NCBI GenBank assembly: GCA_018364485.1
Contig: JAGZLX010000036.1
Span: forward strand, 1-15,520
DNA length: 15,520 nt
Direction of reading: 5' to 3'
Source of the DNA: Granulicatella adiacens
Lineage (GTDB): Bacteria > Bacillota > Bacilli > Lactobacillales > Aerococcaceae
Shown here: positions 7,473 through 14,875 of the stretch, in pieces
Layout of the letters: every line of letters starts with the position of its first letter
Numbering within the stretch: position 1 is the first letter of the stretch
Translations under genes and position numbers: made by a program
Notes under the pieces: generated by a model
What the model was told of the DNA's origin: nothing
What the model saw: only the letters and a program-made list of their open reading frames with translations
Databases searched by the model: none

Positions 7473-9246
7473 GTGTCATCCCTCCATGTTGAATTGTTTT
7501 TTCGATATCTGTTTTAATTTGCTCTCTGATTTCATCGAAACGAGCAATTTCAGATTCTGGAATATATTTTGAACGTGCGATACGGTCACGCACATCTTCT
7601 GTTCCGTCGATGATTTCAGCATAGTATGAACCAAGTTTCATCGCACGACGCGCTTCTTTTTCAAATGTCAAGATGAGTTCTAACATGCGATATTGTTTCT
7701 CACGAGATGAGAAAGTATCGACATCGTCAAACGCATTTTGTTGTAAGAAGTCTTCACGAAGAGATTTCGCGATTGTCATTGTTAGACGGTCACGTTCAGA
7801 TAATGATTCAAGACCTACTAAACGAACGATTTCTTCTAAGCTTGCTTCTTCTTGTAATGTGTTCATTGCATGTTGAACAAATTCAGACCAGTTCGAATGT
7901 ACATTCTCATCCATGTATTTACCAACTTCTGGGTCATACAGTGAGTAAGAAGTTAACCAGTTCATAGATGGGAAGTGACGTTTTTGCGCCAATGTTGCAT
8001 CTAATCCCCAGAATACTTTCGCAACACGTAATGTATTTTGTGTTACTGGTTCTGATGTGTCTCCCCCTGGAGGTGATACGGCACCGATGGCTGTAATAGT
8101 CCCTTCACGACCTTCACTTCCTAATGTTTCAACACGTCCTGCACGTTCGTAGTATTCTGCGATACGGCTTCCTAAGTAAGCTGGGTAACCTTCGTCCCCT
8201 GGCATTTCTTCTAGACGTCCAGACATTTCACGAAGCGCTTCTGCCCAACGTGATGTTGAGTCTGCCATGATAGCTACGTTATATCCCATATCACGGAAGT
8301 ATTCCGCAATCGTGATTCCTGTATAAATAGACGCTTCACGAGCCGCTACTGGCATGTTAGAAGTGTTTGCGATTAAGATCGTACGTTCCATAATTGATTC
8401 TCCAGTTGTTGGGTCAATCAATTCAGGGAATTCGTTCAATACGTCTGTCATTTCGTTTCCACGTTCACCACAACCTACGTACACTACGATATCCACGTCA
8501 GCCCATTTTGCGATTTGGTGTTGCACCACTGTTTTACCAGCTCCGAATGGTCCTGGAACAGCTGCTGCTCCCCCTTTTGTTACTGGGAAGAAAGTATCGA
8601 TAACACGTTGTCCTGTTAACATTGGAACTTCAGTGTTTTTCTTTACTTTATATGGACGACCACGACGTACTGGCCAACGTTGAATTAAGTTGAAATCACG
8701 TACGCCTGATTCTGTTTCGACTTGGTACACTGTATCTTCAATTTTGAAGTTTCCAGCTTCCACTTTTACTAATTTACCTTTAACACCGTAAGGCACCATG
8801 ATTTTATGTTGTACAACTTTTGTTTCTTGTACATAACCAATAATGTCTCCGGCTTCGACTTCTTGACCAACTGATGCAGTAGGAATGAATTCCCACTCTT
8901 TTTCACGGTCAAGTGCATCCACGTTTGTTCCGCGGACTAAGAAGTCACTTTGTGATACTTCTTTAAATTTATTGAGGGGACGTTGAATCCCATCAAACAT
9001 TTGAGATACAATCCCTGGTGCCAATTCAACAGATAATGCTTCCCCTGTTGTTTCGACGGGTTCTCCTGGTCCAATTCCTGAAGTTTCTTCATATACTTGA
9101 ATGGATGCAATATCTTTACGCATTTCGATGATTTCACCGATAAGGCCTAGATGACCTACACGACAAATATCTTGAATATTCGCGTCTTCCATTCCTTCAG
9201 CAGTCACAAGAGGACCTGATACTTTTACGATTCTTCCGATCTTCAC
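7465..9246 (-). CDS. ntpA: V-type ATPase catalytic subunit A
   Basis: Catalytic ATPase subunit of the V1 head. Length is 593 residues. The Walker A motif GPFGAGKT lies at 232-239 (K238, T239). The catalytic carboxylate E261 and R262 lie in GCGERGNEM. These positions coincide with those of E. hirae NtpA. The V-type non-homologous insert occupies about 110-190. Start is GTG 9246, with GGGAGG (9254-9259) correctly spaced; no ATG lies nearby in frame. It follows ntpG (F-type subunit) after a 34-nt gap, the largest inside the operon, and overlaps ntpB by 8 nt. Confidence 0.98.
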   Translation of the reverse strand: MKIGRIVKVSGPLVTAEGMEDANIQDICRVGHLGLIGEIIEMRKDIASIQVYEETSGIGPGEPVETTGEALSVELAPGIVSQMFDGIQRPLNKFKEVSQSDFLVRGTNVDALDREKEWEFIPTASVGQEVEAGDIIGYVQETKVVQHKIMVPYGVKGKLVKVEAGNFKIEDTVYQVETESGVRDFNLIQRWPVRRGRPYKVKKNTEVPMLTGQRVIDTFFPVTKGGAAAVPGPFGAGKTVVQHQIAKWADVDIVVYVGCGERGNEMTDVLNEFPELIDPTTGESIMERTILIANTSNMPVAAREASIYTGITIAEYFRDMGYNVAIMADSTSRWAEALREMSGRLEEMPGDEGYPAYLGSRIAEYYERAGRVETLGSEGREGTITAIGAVSPPGGDTSEPVTQNTLRVAKVFWGLDATLAQKRHFPSMNWLTSYSLYDPEVGKYMDENVHSNWSEFVQHAMNTLQEEASLEEIVRLVGLESLSERDRLTMTIAKSLREDFLQQNAFDDVDTFSSREKQYRMLELILTFEKEARRAMKLGSYYAEIIDGTEDVRDRIARSKYIPESEIARFDEIREQIKTDIEKTIQHGGMTHA

Positions 9247-9280
9247 TGAGGTACCTCCCTAAGTTTCGTGTATTGGTTGG

Positions 9281-9592
9281 TTATAAGATGTTTTGTCCAA
9301 CCGCTTTTTCAACATTTTCTTGAATTCTTGATTTTCCAATTCCTAAAGACCCTTTATGGTTTGGAATAAGAATGATGGCTGGTGAAATTTCCGCATCATA
9401 ACGACGAATCGTTTCCGGAATCTGACTAGCAATTGCTTCCGTTACATAAATGATGCCGACTTCCTCTTCACTAAGTTCATCAATCATCCTTCGTGCTGTT
9501 TGCGCATCGTGGCAAGGATACACGTTAAATCCTAAAATTTTAAAAGGAAGGATGGAATCTTTGTCGCCAACTACAGCAATTTTATGAGACAT
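9281..9592 (-). CDS. ntpG: V-type ATPase subunit F (small central-stalk subunit; NtpG in E. hirae naming)
   Basis: Small rotor subunit that binds subunit D and stimulates its coupling. Length is 103 residues, the usual size. It shows the Rossmann-like F-subunit pattern: KIAVVGDKDSILPFKILGF at the N-terminus, then a central EEVGIIYVTEAIA strand-helix and SPAIILIPNHKGS. The start ATG 9592 overlaps the end of ntpC by 11 nt and has only a weak Shine-Dalgarno, so translational coupling to ntpC is likely. E. hirae calls this gene ntpG; other schemes use atpF. Confidence 0.95.
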   Translation of the reverse strand: MSHKIAVVGDKDSILPFKILGFNVYPCHDAQTARRMIDELSEEEVGIIYVTEAIASQIPETIRRYDAEISPAIILIPNHKGSLGIGKSRIQENVEKAVGQNIL

Positions 9593-10583
9593 AAACTGGT
9601 CGCATCCTTTCTCTTAATTGTTCTTCTGTAAACTCATTGTCCACACCGACCAGTAATAGACGGAGGTTTTTGACTTCCATCTCAAGCGCATGAATATACG
9701 CTAGACTTGGCAGCGGCCCAAATGGTTCAAAAGTCGCTTCTTCTAGAATTTGATGAATCAATTCTTCTTTTAATAATTCCAATGCAAAGACTGGATGTTC
9801 TTCCTGTTCTAAAATCGCAACAAACTTGTCATAGTATGGAACATGACGATAAAGGTCAACAAGAGCCTCTGTGCCCTTTTCATGCACTTCGTCGATTAAT
9901 AACGTCTTATCTACAGTACCTTCGCTAGACAATACCCCAATTAAGAATGAGCGTGATTGTTTTTGCTTTGTGGCACGAATTAAAGTCGTAATGTTTTCCA
10001 TATCAATCATAATGTTCACGATTTGATGGATGTCCTCTTGATTCATTGTACGGTCGATGAGTCGAAGATGTTTGAAATAGTAGCGATCCATAAATACATC
10101 GGCTGCTTCGAGGCGACCAAAGTTTTCAAAATCGGCATACGCTTCACGAACTCCTTCAATCATGATGTCTGGTACATCGAGAGAATCTTGAGTTTCGACT
10201 AATTGATTTAATGTGTCGAGGGAATAACGTCCTAACGGTACACATAAATGTTTTAAGTCTTTTCCTGAGAACTTCGATTTCAGAAGAACTTTTAAATTAT
10301 GGTAAGTGTAACGAATCGAGAATACATCAAGGAGTGATGCATCTGGAATGAGTTCTAACACCTCATCATAGTTGCGCTTCAAATGGGCATCTAGGACTGG
10401 GTCGAACTGTCTTGATTCAAGAACTTCTTGTACATCTACCTCATAACTTGTCTTTTGCAAGGCTTCTAATGCTTGTTGTAAGGATTTAGATACGAGAATC
10501 CCATTCAATTGTTCCTTGGACAGTAATTGCTGTTCAAGAATACGAACGGTCGTATTCACTCCTGAATAGGCTAAATCATTCAT
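9582..10583 (-). CDS. ntpC: V-type ATPase subunit C (d-type, connects rotor to K ring)
   Basis: All-helical funnel-shaped subunit (Vma6/d family) that joins the DF shaft to the membrane K ring. Length is 333 residues, close to the family's usual 330. Typical segments are the N-terminal LAYSGVNTTVRILEQQLLSKEQL, the central YFKHL..IVNIMIDMENITTLIRATKQ block and the C-terminal MEVKNLRLLLVGVDNEFTEEQLRERMRPVYV. Start ATG 10583 has GGAGG six nucleotides upstream, overlapping the region of the ntpE stop. It overlaps ntpG by 11 nt. Confidence 0.96.
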   Translation of the reverse strand: MNDLAYSGVNTTVRILEQQLLSKEQLNGILVSKSLQQALEALQKTSYEVDVQEVLESRQFDPVLDAHLKRNYDEVLELIPDASLLDVFSIRYTYHNLKVLLKSKFSGKDLKHLCVPLGRYSLDTLNQLVETQDSLDVPDIMIEGVREAYADFENFGRLEAADVFMDRYYFKHLRLIDRTMNQEDIHQIVNIMIDMENITTLIRATKQKQSRSFLIGVLSSEGTVDKTLLIDEVHEKGTEALVDLYRHVPYYDKFVAILEQEEHPVFALELLKEELIHQILEEATFEPFGPLPSLAYIHALEMEVKNLRLLLVGVDNEFTEEQLRERMRPVYVS

Positions 10584-10594
10584 TCCATCCCTCC

Positions 10595-11179
10595 TTACCC
10601 AATGAATGCTTTTCTAGCTAAGATAGGTGAATATTCTTCTTTTAAATCTTCAATTAATGCATCGAATAAATAGTTATATTCGATTCCTTCTTGTTTCAAC
10701 ACAAATCCTGCTTTTTTTGGAAGAGTCGCTGCGTCGATGTGAACGAAGGTAAATTGCGAAGTTAATGCATGTTTATCTTCATCGCTCAAACGAGAAACGG
10801 TTTGTTCTCCAAAAGTAAGAGTTGTTTGTTGTTGTTTTGGTAATTTGCGAATAGCTGACTCGATAAAGAGACGTAATGTTTCCCCACTCCAGGTTGACAT
10901 TACTTGTAGAACGTCCTCAAATACACTCTCAAGAAGTTCACGTTTGACGCGCAAGACTTCTTTTTTACTTGCGTTCAAAATAGTCTGTTGCTCTTTTTCG
11001 TATTGTGATTTTGCTTCTTGTTTTAATGCCGTTTTCTTCGCCATTTCTTGTTGCGAATATTGTGCATTCATTTGATTGATGCGTTCTTCTTGTTCTTTAG
11101 TAGCAACCTCAATTCGCTGCTTTGATTCTTTTTCTAAATCCGCTAGAATAAGTTGTTTTAGTTGCTCTAAATCTTTCAA
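10595..11179 (-). CDS. ntpE: V-type ATPase subunit E (peripheral stalk)
   Basis: Forms the EG peripheral stalk (stator) with the product of the first gene of the operon. Length is 194 residues. A highly charged N-terminal helix (1-90), rich in Lys, Glu and Gln, is predicted to pair with the G-type coiled coil. It is followed by a globular C-terminal domain that caps the A3B3 head. The start is TTG 11179: AGGAGGGG lies at 11185-11192 and no suitable ATG is near. The Shine-Dalgarno immediately follows or overlaps the ntpK stop, so the two are tightly linked. Confidence 0.93.
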   Translation of the reverse strand: MKDLEQLKQLILADLEKESKQRIEVATKEQEERINQMNAQYSQQEMAKKTALKQEAKSQYEKEQQTILNASKKEVLRVKRELLESVFEDVLQVMSTWSGETLRLFIESAIRKLPKQQQTTLTFGEQTVSRLSDEDKHALTSQFTFVHIDAATLPKKAGFVLKQEGIEYNYLFDALIEDLKEEYSPILARKAFIG

Positions 11180-11193
11180 GAATACCCCTCCTC

Positions 11194-11676
11194 TTAACCT
11201 TTGTTAATGATAATTAAGATAGAAGCAAGTAATCCTAAGATTGCGTAAGTTTCAACCATTGCGGCAAAGATAATCCCTTTAGTAGATTCTTCAGGTTTTT
11301 TCGCTAAGATTTGTACACCTGCTGCTGCTACTTTACCTTGAGCAATTCCTGAGAATAAACCAGTGAATGCGATTGGTAAAGCTGCCATGAATAAGTATAA
11401 ACCAGCTGCTAAAGTCATTGAAGCTGACATGTTAATCATGATGAAGAAGGCAACGATGAATCCGTAGATTCCTTGTGTACCAGGTAATAGTTGTAAAATT
11501 AATGCTTGAACGAATTTTTCAGGTTGTTCTTTAATTAAGGCAGCTGCTGCTTCACCGGCAATCCCTACCCCTTTTGATGATCCAATCCCTGAGAAGATAA
11601 TGGCAATTGCCATCCCTAGAGCAGCAAAGATTTGCCCTCCACCATTTTCAGCGAAAAATGTTAACCAGTTTGTCAT
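11194..11676 (-). CDS. ntpK: V-type ATPase subunit K (16-kDa proteolipid, ion-binding ring)
   Basis: Membrane proteolipid of 160 residues with four transmembrane helices; multiple copies form the rotating ring. Internal duplication is visible: GIGSSKGVGIAGEAAA in the first half resembles GLFSGIAQGKVAAAG in the second. The ion-carrying carboxylate is E142 in MVETYAILG. The E. hirae Na+ ligands L61, T64, Q65, Q110 and E139 correspond to L64, T67, Q68, Q113 and E142 here, all with the same offset of 3, so Na+ specificity is predicted (inference from residue conservation). Start ATG 11676 has GGAGG 10 nt upstream; the gap to ntpI is 17 nt. Confidence 0.97.
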   Translation of the reverse strand: MTNWLTFFAENGGGQIFAALGMAIAIIFSGIGSSKGVGIAGEAAAALIKEQPEKFVQALILQLLPGTQGIYGFIVAFFIMINMSASMTLAAGLYLFMAALPIAFTGLFSGIAQGKVAAAGVQILAKKPEESTKGIIFAAMVETYAILGLLASILIIINKG

Positions 11677-11693
11677 AATTATATTTCCTCCAT

Positions 11694-13658
11694 TTATTCT
11701 GATTTCTGTTGTTTAATATCAACGTATTTTTCATATGTTTTGAACGGTTTTAACGCGCGTCCGCCGCCGTCGTAGAATTTTCCAAAGAATTCAACGAACT
11801 GTAGACGTAAGCCGTGAACGTAAGCTCCAAGGAATGAAAGGAAAATATTCAACCCTTGTAAGGCTACGATTAAGAAGATACCTGCTGTGAAACGTGCAAT
11901 TGGTGGAAGGAATCCTACCAACATATTGAACGCACTCGCGATACTTCCCCCTGATACAGCTAGCGCCATTAAACGTGTGTAACTCACGACGTCTGCTACG
12001 TATCCACTAATTCCGTACAAGTTATATAGACCGCTCGCTAAACCGCCCCACTTGTTTTCGCTCGATAGGACAGTTACGACTACAATCGCAACGGCTGCAA
12101 TAATCGCAATCGATGAACCGATTGTCGCAATCCAAGAAATATTGAGTACCATTGAGCCTAAGACATAAAGAATGATTCCCGTAATAATCGCTAACCATCC
12201 TAGATGACTCGTATAGGCATCAACATAAGCTTTTTTCTTTAGATTTGAGTAAGCCCCAAGTGATAAGCCAACCAAAATTTGAATAACCCCAAAGATAATC
12301 GATAAAATCATAATCGTAATGAGGTCTTTTGAAAGTGATAGTGGCTGGAATGGTAAATCCGCACCGAATGCTGATCCAAATATAATCCCCCAGATCATTA
12401 CTGGGTAGCTTAGTAAGTGGAAGAACTTCAAGTTGCGGTTCATTCCTTTATCAAAATGGAAGAACTTCAACATGATGAATGTTCCCAACCAGAGAAGCGC
12501 TCCGTATCCTAAGTCCGCTGCCATCATCCCGAAGAAGACGAGATAGAATGGTGCTGTATAAGGCGTTGGGTCTAATTCTCCGTATTTTGGTAAACCATAC
12601 ATTTCTGTTAGATTTTCGAATGGTTGTAAGAAGGCATTGTTTTCTAAAACCGTTGGCACTTCTTCGTATTCTTCTTCAGCAATCTCGAGTGGTAAGAAGA
12701 CATATTCGCCTTCTCCTAACTTTTCTTTGAGTTGAACTTCAACGTCATCGACTGCTTTTGTAGTTAACCATCCTTGAAGCACGAATACATGTTGACCATT
12801 CACCAATCCATTTTTGGCTTGTTCTTTTTGTAATTCGTTATAAGTAACTTCCGCAGAAAGCTGTAACTTGCGAAGAAGGTCTTTTTCTTCTTGTAAGTCA
12901 TCTAACACTTTCTTCTTAGCATCCACAACTGCTTGTTGCGCTTTAAGATTTTTCTCCAACTCAACAGAAGGAGCTTCTTCAAACGCGTACCATACAATAC
13001 TGAAGTGTGCTTTCGCTAACTCTTCTTTGGCAGCTTGTTGTGCTTTTCGTGGATATGTCACCAATACTCCGATTTCTTCACGTGTGTGATACACTTCGTA
13101 AACAGAAATCAATTCGCTCTCTTTTAATCCGTCCAAGTACGCATTATCCGTTGCTTGAGGAATCGTCCCCATTTTCGTTTTCGTATATGGATGTTTAAAG
13201 ATATCTTTCGGATAGAAATCAAGGGCGCTCCACTTACGAAGCAAAGCCTCTTTTTCACGAAGCTCTTTTAATTCGTCATCCTTTTTACGAAGTGTGTTAC
13301 GAATACTTTCAACATGGTCCACTAAGGCGTCAGTGTCCCATTTTTGTACTTCTTTTTGTAATTCAGAAAGTGCAAATTGCTCTCTTGGCGTTTTTAACTT
13401 TTGAATTAATGACGGTTGCTTTTGATTTTTTTCGACAAAAGTAATAGCCGCATGAATCCCTTCGAATTTCTGTTGAAGAGCGTTAATCCCATCTGCATCG
13501 GCTTCTTGTAAAGCGATGGAATTTTCGGCAAATAGTTCTTTCGCCTGTTCTAGCGAGGTTACTTCTAAAGATTGTAATTCTTGAATAGCATCCAATAGGT
13601 CATTTTGTTTGTCCGTTGGGGCAATCAACATCACCTTATTCATTTTAGCTATTGCCAT
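11694..13658 (-). CDS. ntpI: V-type ATPase subunit I (a-type stator, ion channel subunit)
   Basis: Membrane stator subunit providing the ion half-channels next to the K ring. Length is 654 residues. The N-terminal half (1-350) is cytoplasmic, with coiled-coil segments at about 90-140 and 230-285, and should contact the peripheral stalks. The C-terminal half (about 365-625) has roughly seven to eight hydrophobic helices. R562 in SYTRLMALA is the expected essential arginine facing the K-ring carboxylate; R618 in AYVHGLRLQFVEFF matches the second conserved arginine region. Start ATG 13658 overlaps the upstream gene by 14 nt. The AGGAGG lies 11 nt upstream, rather far, so coupling is likely. Confidence 0.97.
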   Translation of the reverse strand: MAIAKMNKVMLIAPTDKQNDLLDAIQELQSLEVTSLEQAKELFAENSIALQEADADGINALQQKFEGIHAAITFVEKNQKQPSLIQKLKTPREQFALSELQKEVQKWDTDALVDHVESIRNTLRKKDDELKELREKEALLRKWSALDFYPKDIFKHPYTKTKMGTIPQATDNAYLDGLKESELISVYEVYHTREEIGVLVTYPRKAQQAAKEELAKAHFSIVWYAFEEAPSVELEKNLKAQQAVVDAKKKVLDDLQEEKDLLRKLQLSAEVTYNELQKEQAKNGLVNGQHVFVLQGWLTTKAVDDVEVQLKEKLGEGEYVFLPLEIAEEEYEEVPTVLENNAFLQPFENLTEMYGLPKYGELDPTPYTAPFYLVFFGMMAADLGYGALLWLGTFIMLKFFHFDKGMNRNLKFFHLLSYPVMIWGIIFGSAFGADLPFQPLSLSKDLITIMILSIIFGVIQILVGLSLGAYSNLKKKAYVDAYTSHLGWLAIITGIILYVLGSMVLNISWIATIGSSIAIIAAVAIVVVTVLSSENKWGGLASGLYNLYGISGYVADVVSYTRLMALAVSGGSIASAFNMLVGFLPPIARFTAGIFLIVALQGLNIFLSFLGAYVHGLRLQFVEFFGKFYDGGGRALKPFKTYEKYVDIKQQKSE

Positions 13659-13971
13659 ATCTCTTCAACACCTCCTTCACAGTATCCTGAACTAAATCCT
13701 GTTTCAGATGATTGAAACGTTCTTTCAGCGCAGCAATTTCCGCTAATTCGTCTTCTTTCACTTTCGCTTCGAACTCTGCTTTCTTTTGTTGATTTTTCTC
13801 TTTCAACTCAGCTTTGTAGACTTCTAAGGAATGTTCCATATTCGATTTAGCTTCGTTCACTCGTTGATCTGTCGCAGCATTCGTTTGGGATAATTGTTCC
13901 TCGAACTTTTCCTTCAACGCTTTTGCTTCAGACTCAATGGCCAAAACAGAATTTAGAATCTCTTGACTCAT
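13645..13971 (-). CDS. ntpF: V-type ATPase G-type peripheral stalk subunit (NtpF in E. hirae naming)
   Basis: Small coiled-coil stator subunit of 108 residues that pairs with NtpE. Almost the whole sequence is one charged helix without Pro or Gly until the end, with heptad-like hydrophobics (ILNSVLAIESEAKALKEKF, then EVYKAELKEKNQQKKAEF). The frame extends to 13989, but GGAGGT at 13977-13982, five nucleotides before ATG 13971, fixes the start at MSQEIL. It is the first gene of the operon and has a promoter about 50 bp upstream. It overlaps ntpI by 14 nt. The family call rests mainly on operon position, size and helical pattern. It is called ntpH or atpH in some annotations. Confidence 0.9.
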   Translation of the reverse strand: MSQEILNSVLAIESEAKALKEKFEEQLSQTNAATDQRVNEAKSNMEHSLEVYKAELKEKNQQKKAEFEAKVKEDELAEIAALKERFNHLKQDLVQDTVKEVLKRYGNS

Positions 13972-13976
13972 GTGAC

Positions 13977-13982
13977 ACCTCC
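13977..13982 (-). promoter_or_regulatory. Ribosome binding site fixing the ntpF start
   Basis: GGAGGT on the minus strand, 5 nt before ATG 13971. It rules out the longer in-frame start at 13989, because the Shine-Dalgarno would lie inside that coding region. Confidence 0.85.
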
Positions 13983-14023
13983 AATCCATTCGCTTTCACG
14001 AATAGTAAAATGCTTTCCTTACC

Positions 14024-14052
14024 ATTATAAACTTTATTTTGCTTTCATTCAA
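14024..14052 (-). promoter_or_regulatory. Sigma-A type promoter of the V-ATPase operon
   Basis: On the minus strand TTGAAT (14047-14052), 17-bp spacer, TATAAT (14024-14029): -10 perfect, -35 4/6. The start of transcription is expected near 14017, giving a leader of about 45 nt before ntpF. No cre or other operator is evident. It is divergent from the LexA-type promoter about 90 bp away. Confidence 0.75.
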
Positions 14053-14137
14053 ACGTTAATTCCCCATATTATCGGGCAAACTCAAACTTTATAAATAGGA
14101 AGAAACACAACTTTTTTAGAAAATTTTTTCTTTTCTA

Positions 14138-14166
14138 TTGCTTTTTAGAACGTTTGTTCGTATAAT
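14138..14166 (+). promoter_or_regulatory. Sigma-A type promoter of the 114-residue orphan gene
   Basis: TTGCTT (14138-14143), 17-bp spacer, TATAAT (14161-14166). The start of transcription is predicted near 14173, giving a leader of about 27 nt. A/T runs upstream (14111-14136) could serve as an UP element. The spacer is almost filled by a LexA box, so this promoter is probably repressed in undamaged cells. Confidence 0.75.
14147..14160 (+). promoter_or_regulatory. LexA (DinR) box 1, between -35 and -10
   Basis: AGAACGTTTGTTCG matches the Gram-positive LexA consensus CGAACNNNNGTTCG at 9 of 10 defined positions, including a perfect GAAC-N4-GTTC dyad. It abuts the -10 hexamer, an ideal repressor position. 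Confidence 0.7.
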
Positions 14167-14173
14167 AAATATG

Positions 14174-14187
14174 CAAACAAATGTTCG
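14174..14187 (+). promoter_or_regulatory. LexA (DinR) box 2, at the predicted transcription start
   Basis: CAAACAAATGTTCG matches CGAACNNNNGTTCG at 9 of 10 defined positions. It lies at the expected +1 and runs into the Shine-Dalgarno of the 114-residue gene. Its centre is 27 bp from that of box 1. Two boxes around one promoter make a chance match less likely. Confidence 0.6.
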
Positions 14188-14199
14188 GGGGTATCGAAA

Positions 14200-14544
14200 A
14201 TGGAACAACGCAAATCAACATTTACATCATTTATCAAACCATTAATCAATAAACTACAAGTCTCTCAAGAGGAATATGAAGAAAGAGATGTGTTCTTTAA
14301 AGCAACTGTTATGCCACTGATTGACGTGGTTGAACAAATTCACCACAGCTTCTACTTCAAGAAATCAATCGTACTCCACTTCGAGAAATACGATAACGCT
14401 GGGAATTTAATTACATTCACGAAGAACGGTATGATTAAGAGCCCTATTCAAATGAATAACCACTTTGTATTTTTAGAAGAAGGATCTAATATCACTCATA
14501 TCTTGAATGTGGATCAAATTGTTGCTTGCATGGAATTAGATTAA
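14200..14544 (+). CDS. Small protein of unknown function, probably SOS-controlled; possibly YolD-like
   Basis: Protein of 114 residues with no signal peptide or membrane segment, so cytoplasmic. ATG 14200 follows GGGGGT (14187-14192) at 7-nt spacing. The N-terminal half is mainly helical with charged patches (QEEYEERDVFFKATVMPLIDVVEQI). The C-terminal half looks like a beta-rich fold: KKSIVLHFEKYD, NLITFTKNGMIK, HFVFLEEGS, then ILNVDQIVACMEL. That helix-then-small-beta layout, ending in a strand with DxIv, resembles YolD-like proteins, which accompany Y-family polymerases in Firmicutes. The resemblance is weak and is inference only; no polymerase gene lies beside it here. Two LexA boxes in its promoter suggest induction by DNA damage. 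It stands alone, is followed by terminators, and diverges from the ntp operon. Codon use looks like that of its neighbours. Confidence 0.85.
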   Translation: MEQRKSTFTSFIKPLINKLQVSQEEYEERDVFFKATVMPLIDVVEQIHHSFYFKKSIVLHFEKYDNAGNLITFTKNGMIKSPIQMNNHFVFLEEGSNITHILNVDQIVACMELD

Positions 14545-14550
14545 TGCTGC

Positions 14551-14585
14551 AATTACCATATATGGTAATTACCAAATATGGTAAT
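14551..14585. repeat. Two overlapping palindromes with CC(A/T)6GG cores
   Basis: A perfect 20-bp palindrome (14551-14570) is followed, sharing the middle bases, by an 18-bp palindrome with one mismatched pair (14568-14585). Their cores are CCATATATGG (14556-14565) and CCAAATATGG (14572-14581), 16 bp apart. They begin 7 bp after the stop of the 114-residue gene. They may form alternative hairpins in the transcript, or bind a protein as tandem operators. Confidence 0.8.
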
Positions 14586-14617
14586 GTTTATTTTTAAAAT
14601 TGAATCGAATCAAAGCA

Positions 14618-14657
14618 AAAAAGGCCAAATATGGACATGTCCATATTTGGCCTTTTT
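14618..14657. terminator. Perfect 40-bp palindrome, bidirectional intrinsic terminator
   Basis: Arms 14618-14637 and 14638-14657 are exact complements, with AAAAA on one side and TTTTT on the other, so it can terminate in both directions. The GC-rich base GGCC sits next to the T run. Each arm contains CCAAATATGG or its complement (14625-14634, 14641-14650). It ends transcription of the 114-residue gene. Confidence 0.85.
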
Positions 14658-14674
14658 CGATTAAGACAATATAA

Positions 14675-14710
14675 AAAATGCACTCACAAATGCTATTGTG
14701 AGTGCATTTT
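14675..14710. terminator. Second hairpin terminator
   Basis: A 15-bp perfect stem (14675-14689 with 14696-14710) and 6-nt loop, with the stem ending in AAAA/TTTT, so bidirectional in form. It lies 17 bp beyond the 40-bp palindrome. It may back up termination from the left or stop read-through from the right. Confidence 0.75.
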
Positions 14711-14767
14711 ATTTGTAGTGATTTTTGATATTTTTTGGAGTTGAGTTCGTTTCCGATAATTATAAGC

Positions 14768-14788
14768 AACCACTTCGACGCAGTGGTT
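14768..14788. repeat. Small inverted repeat
   Basis: AACCACT (14768-14774) and its complement AGTGGTT (14782-14788) around a 7-nt loop. It has no adjacent T run, and its function is unknown. Confidence 0.5.
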
Positions 14789-14792
14789 TATT

Positions 14793-14827
14793 GACATTCT
14801 TTTCATCACTCTTGATTCAAGAATGTC
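14793..14827. repeat. Inverted repeat, 9-bp arms
   Basis: GACATTCTT (14793-14801) and AAGAATGTC (14819-14827) flank 17 nt. It is one member of the hairpin cluster, and its function is unknown. Confidence 0.55.
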
Positions 14828-14843
14828 TAATTAACTTTGCGAG

Positions 14844-14868
14844 AAATCATTCACGGTGTGAATGATTT
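14844..14868. repeat. Perfect hairpin, 11-bp stem and 3-nt loop
   Basis: AAATCATTCAC (14844-14854), loop GGT, GTGAATGATTT (14858-14868). The arms share GAAATCATTC with the neighbouring terminator hairpin (14903-14912), so the two could pair with each other in alternative structures. Confidence 0.7.
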
Positions 14869-14875
14869 GGAACTC

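Noticed and set aside
8937..9137. 66-codon minus-strand frame inside ntpA
   Set aside because: Alternative frame within the well-conserved ntpA coding sequence, with no ribosome binding site.
13972..13989. Longer N-terminus for the first ntp gene (start at 13989)
   Set aside because: The strong GGAGGT at 13977-13982 would fall inside that extension; it serves the ATG at 13971.
14569..14769. 66-codon minus-strand open frame in the intergenic region
   Set aside because: It runs straight through the tandem palindromes and both terminators, has no Shine-Dalgarno, and its composition reflects the inverted repeats rather than a protein.
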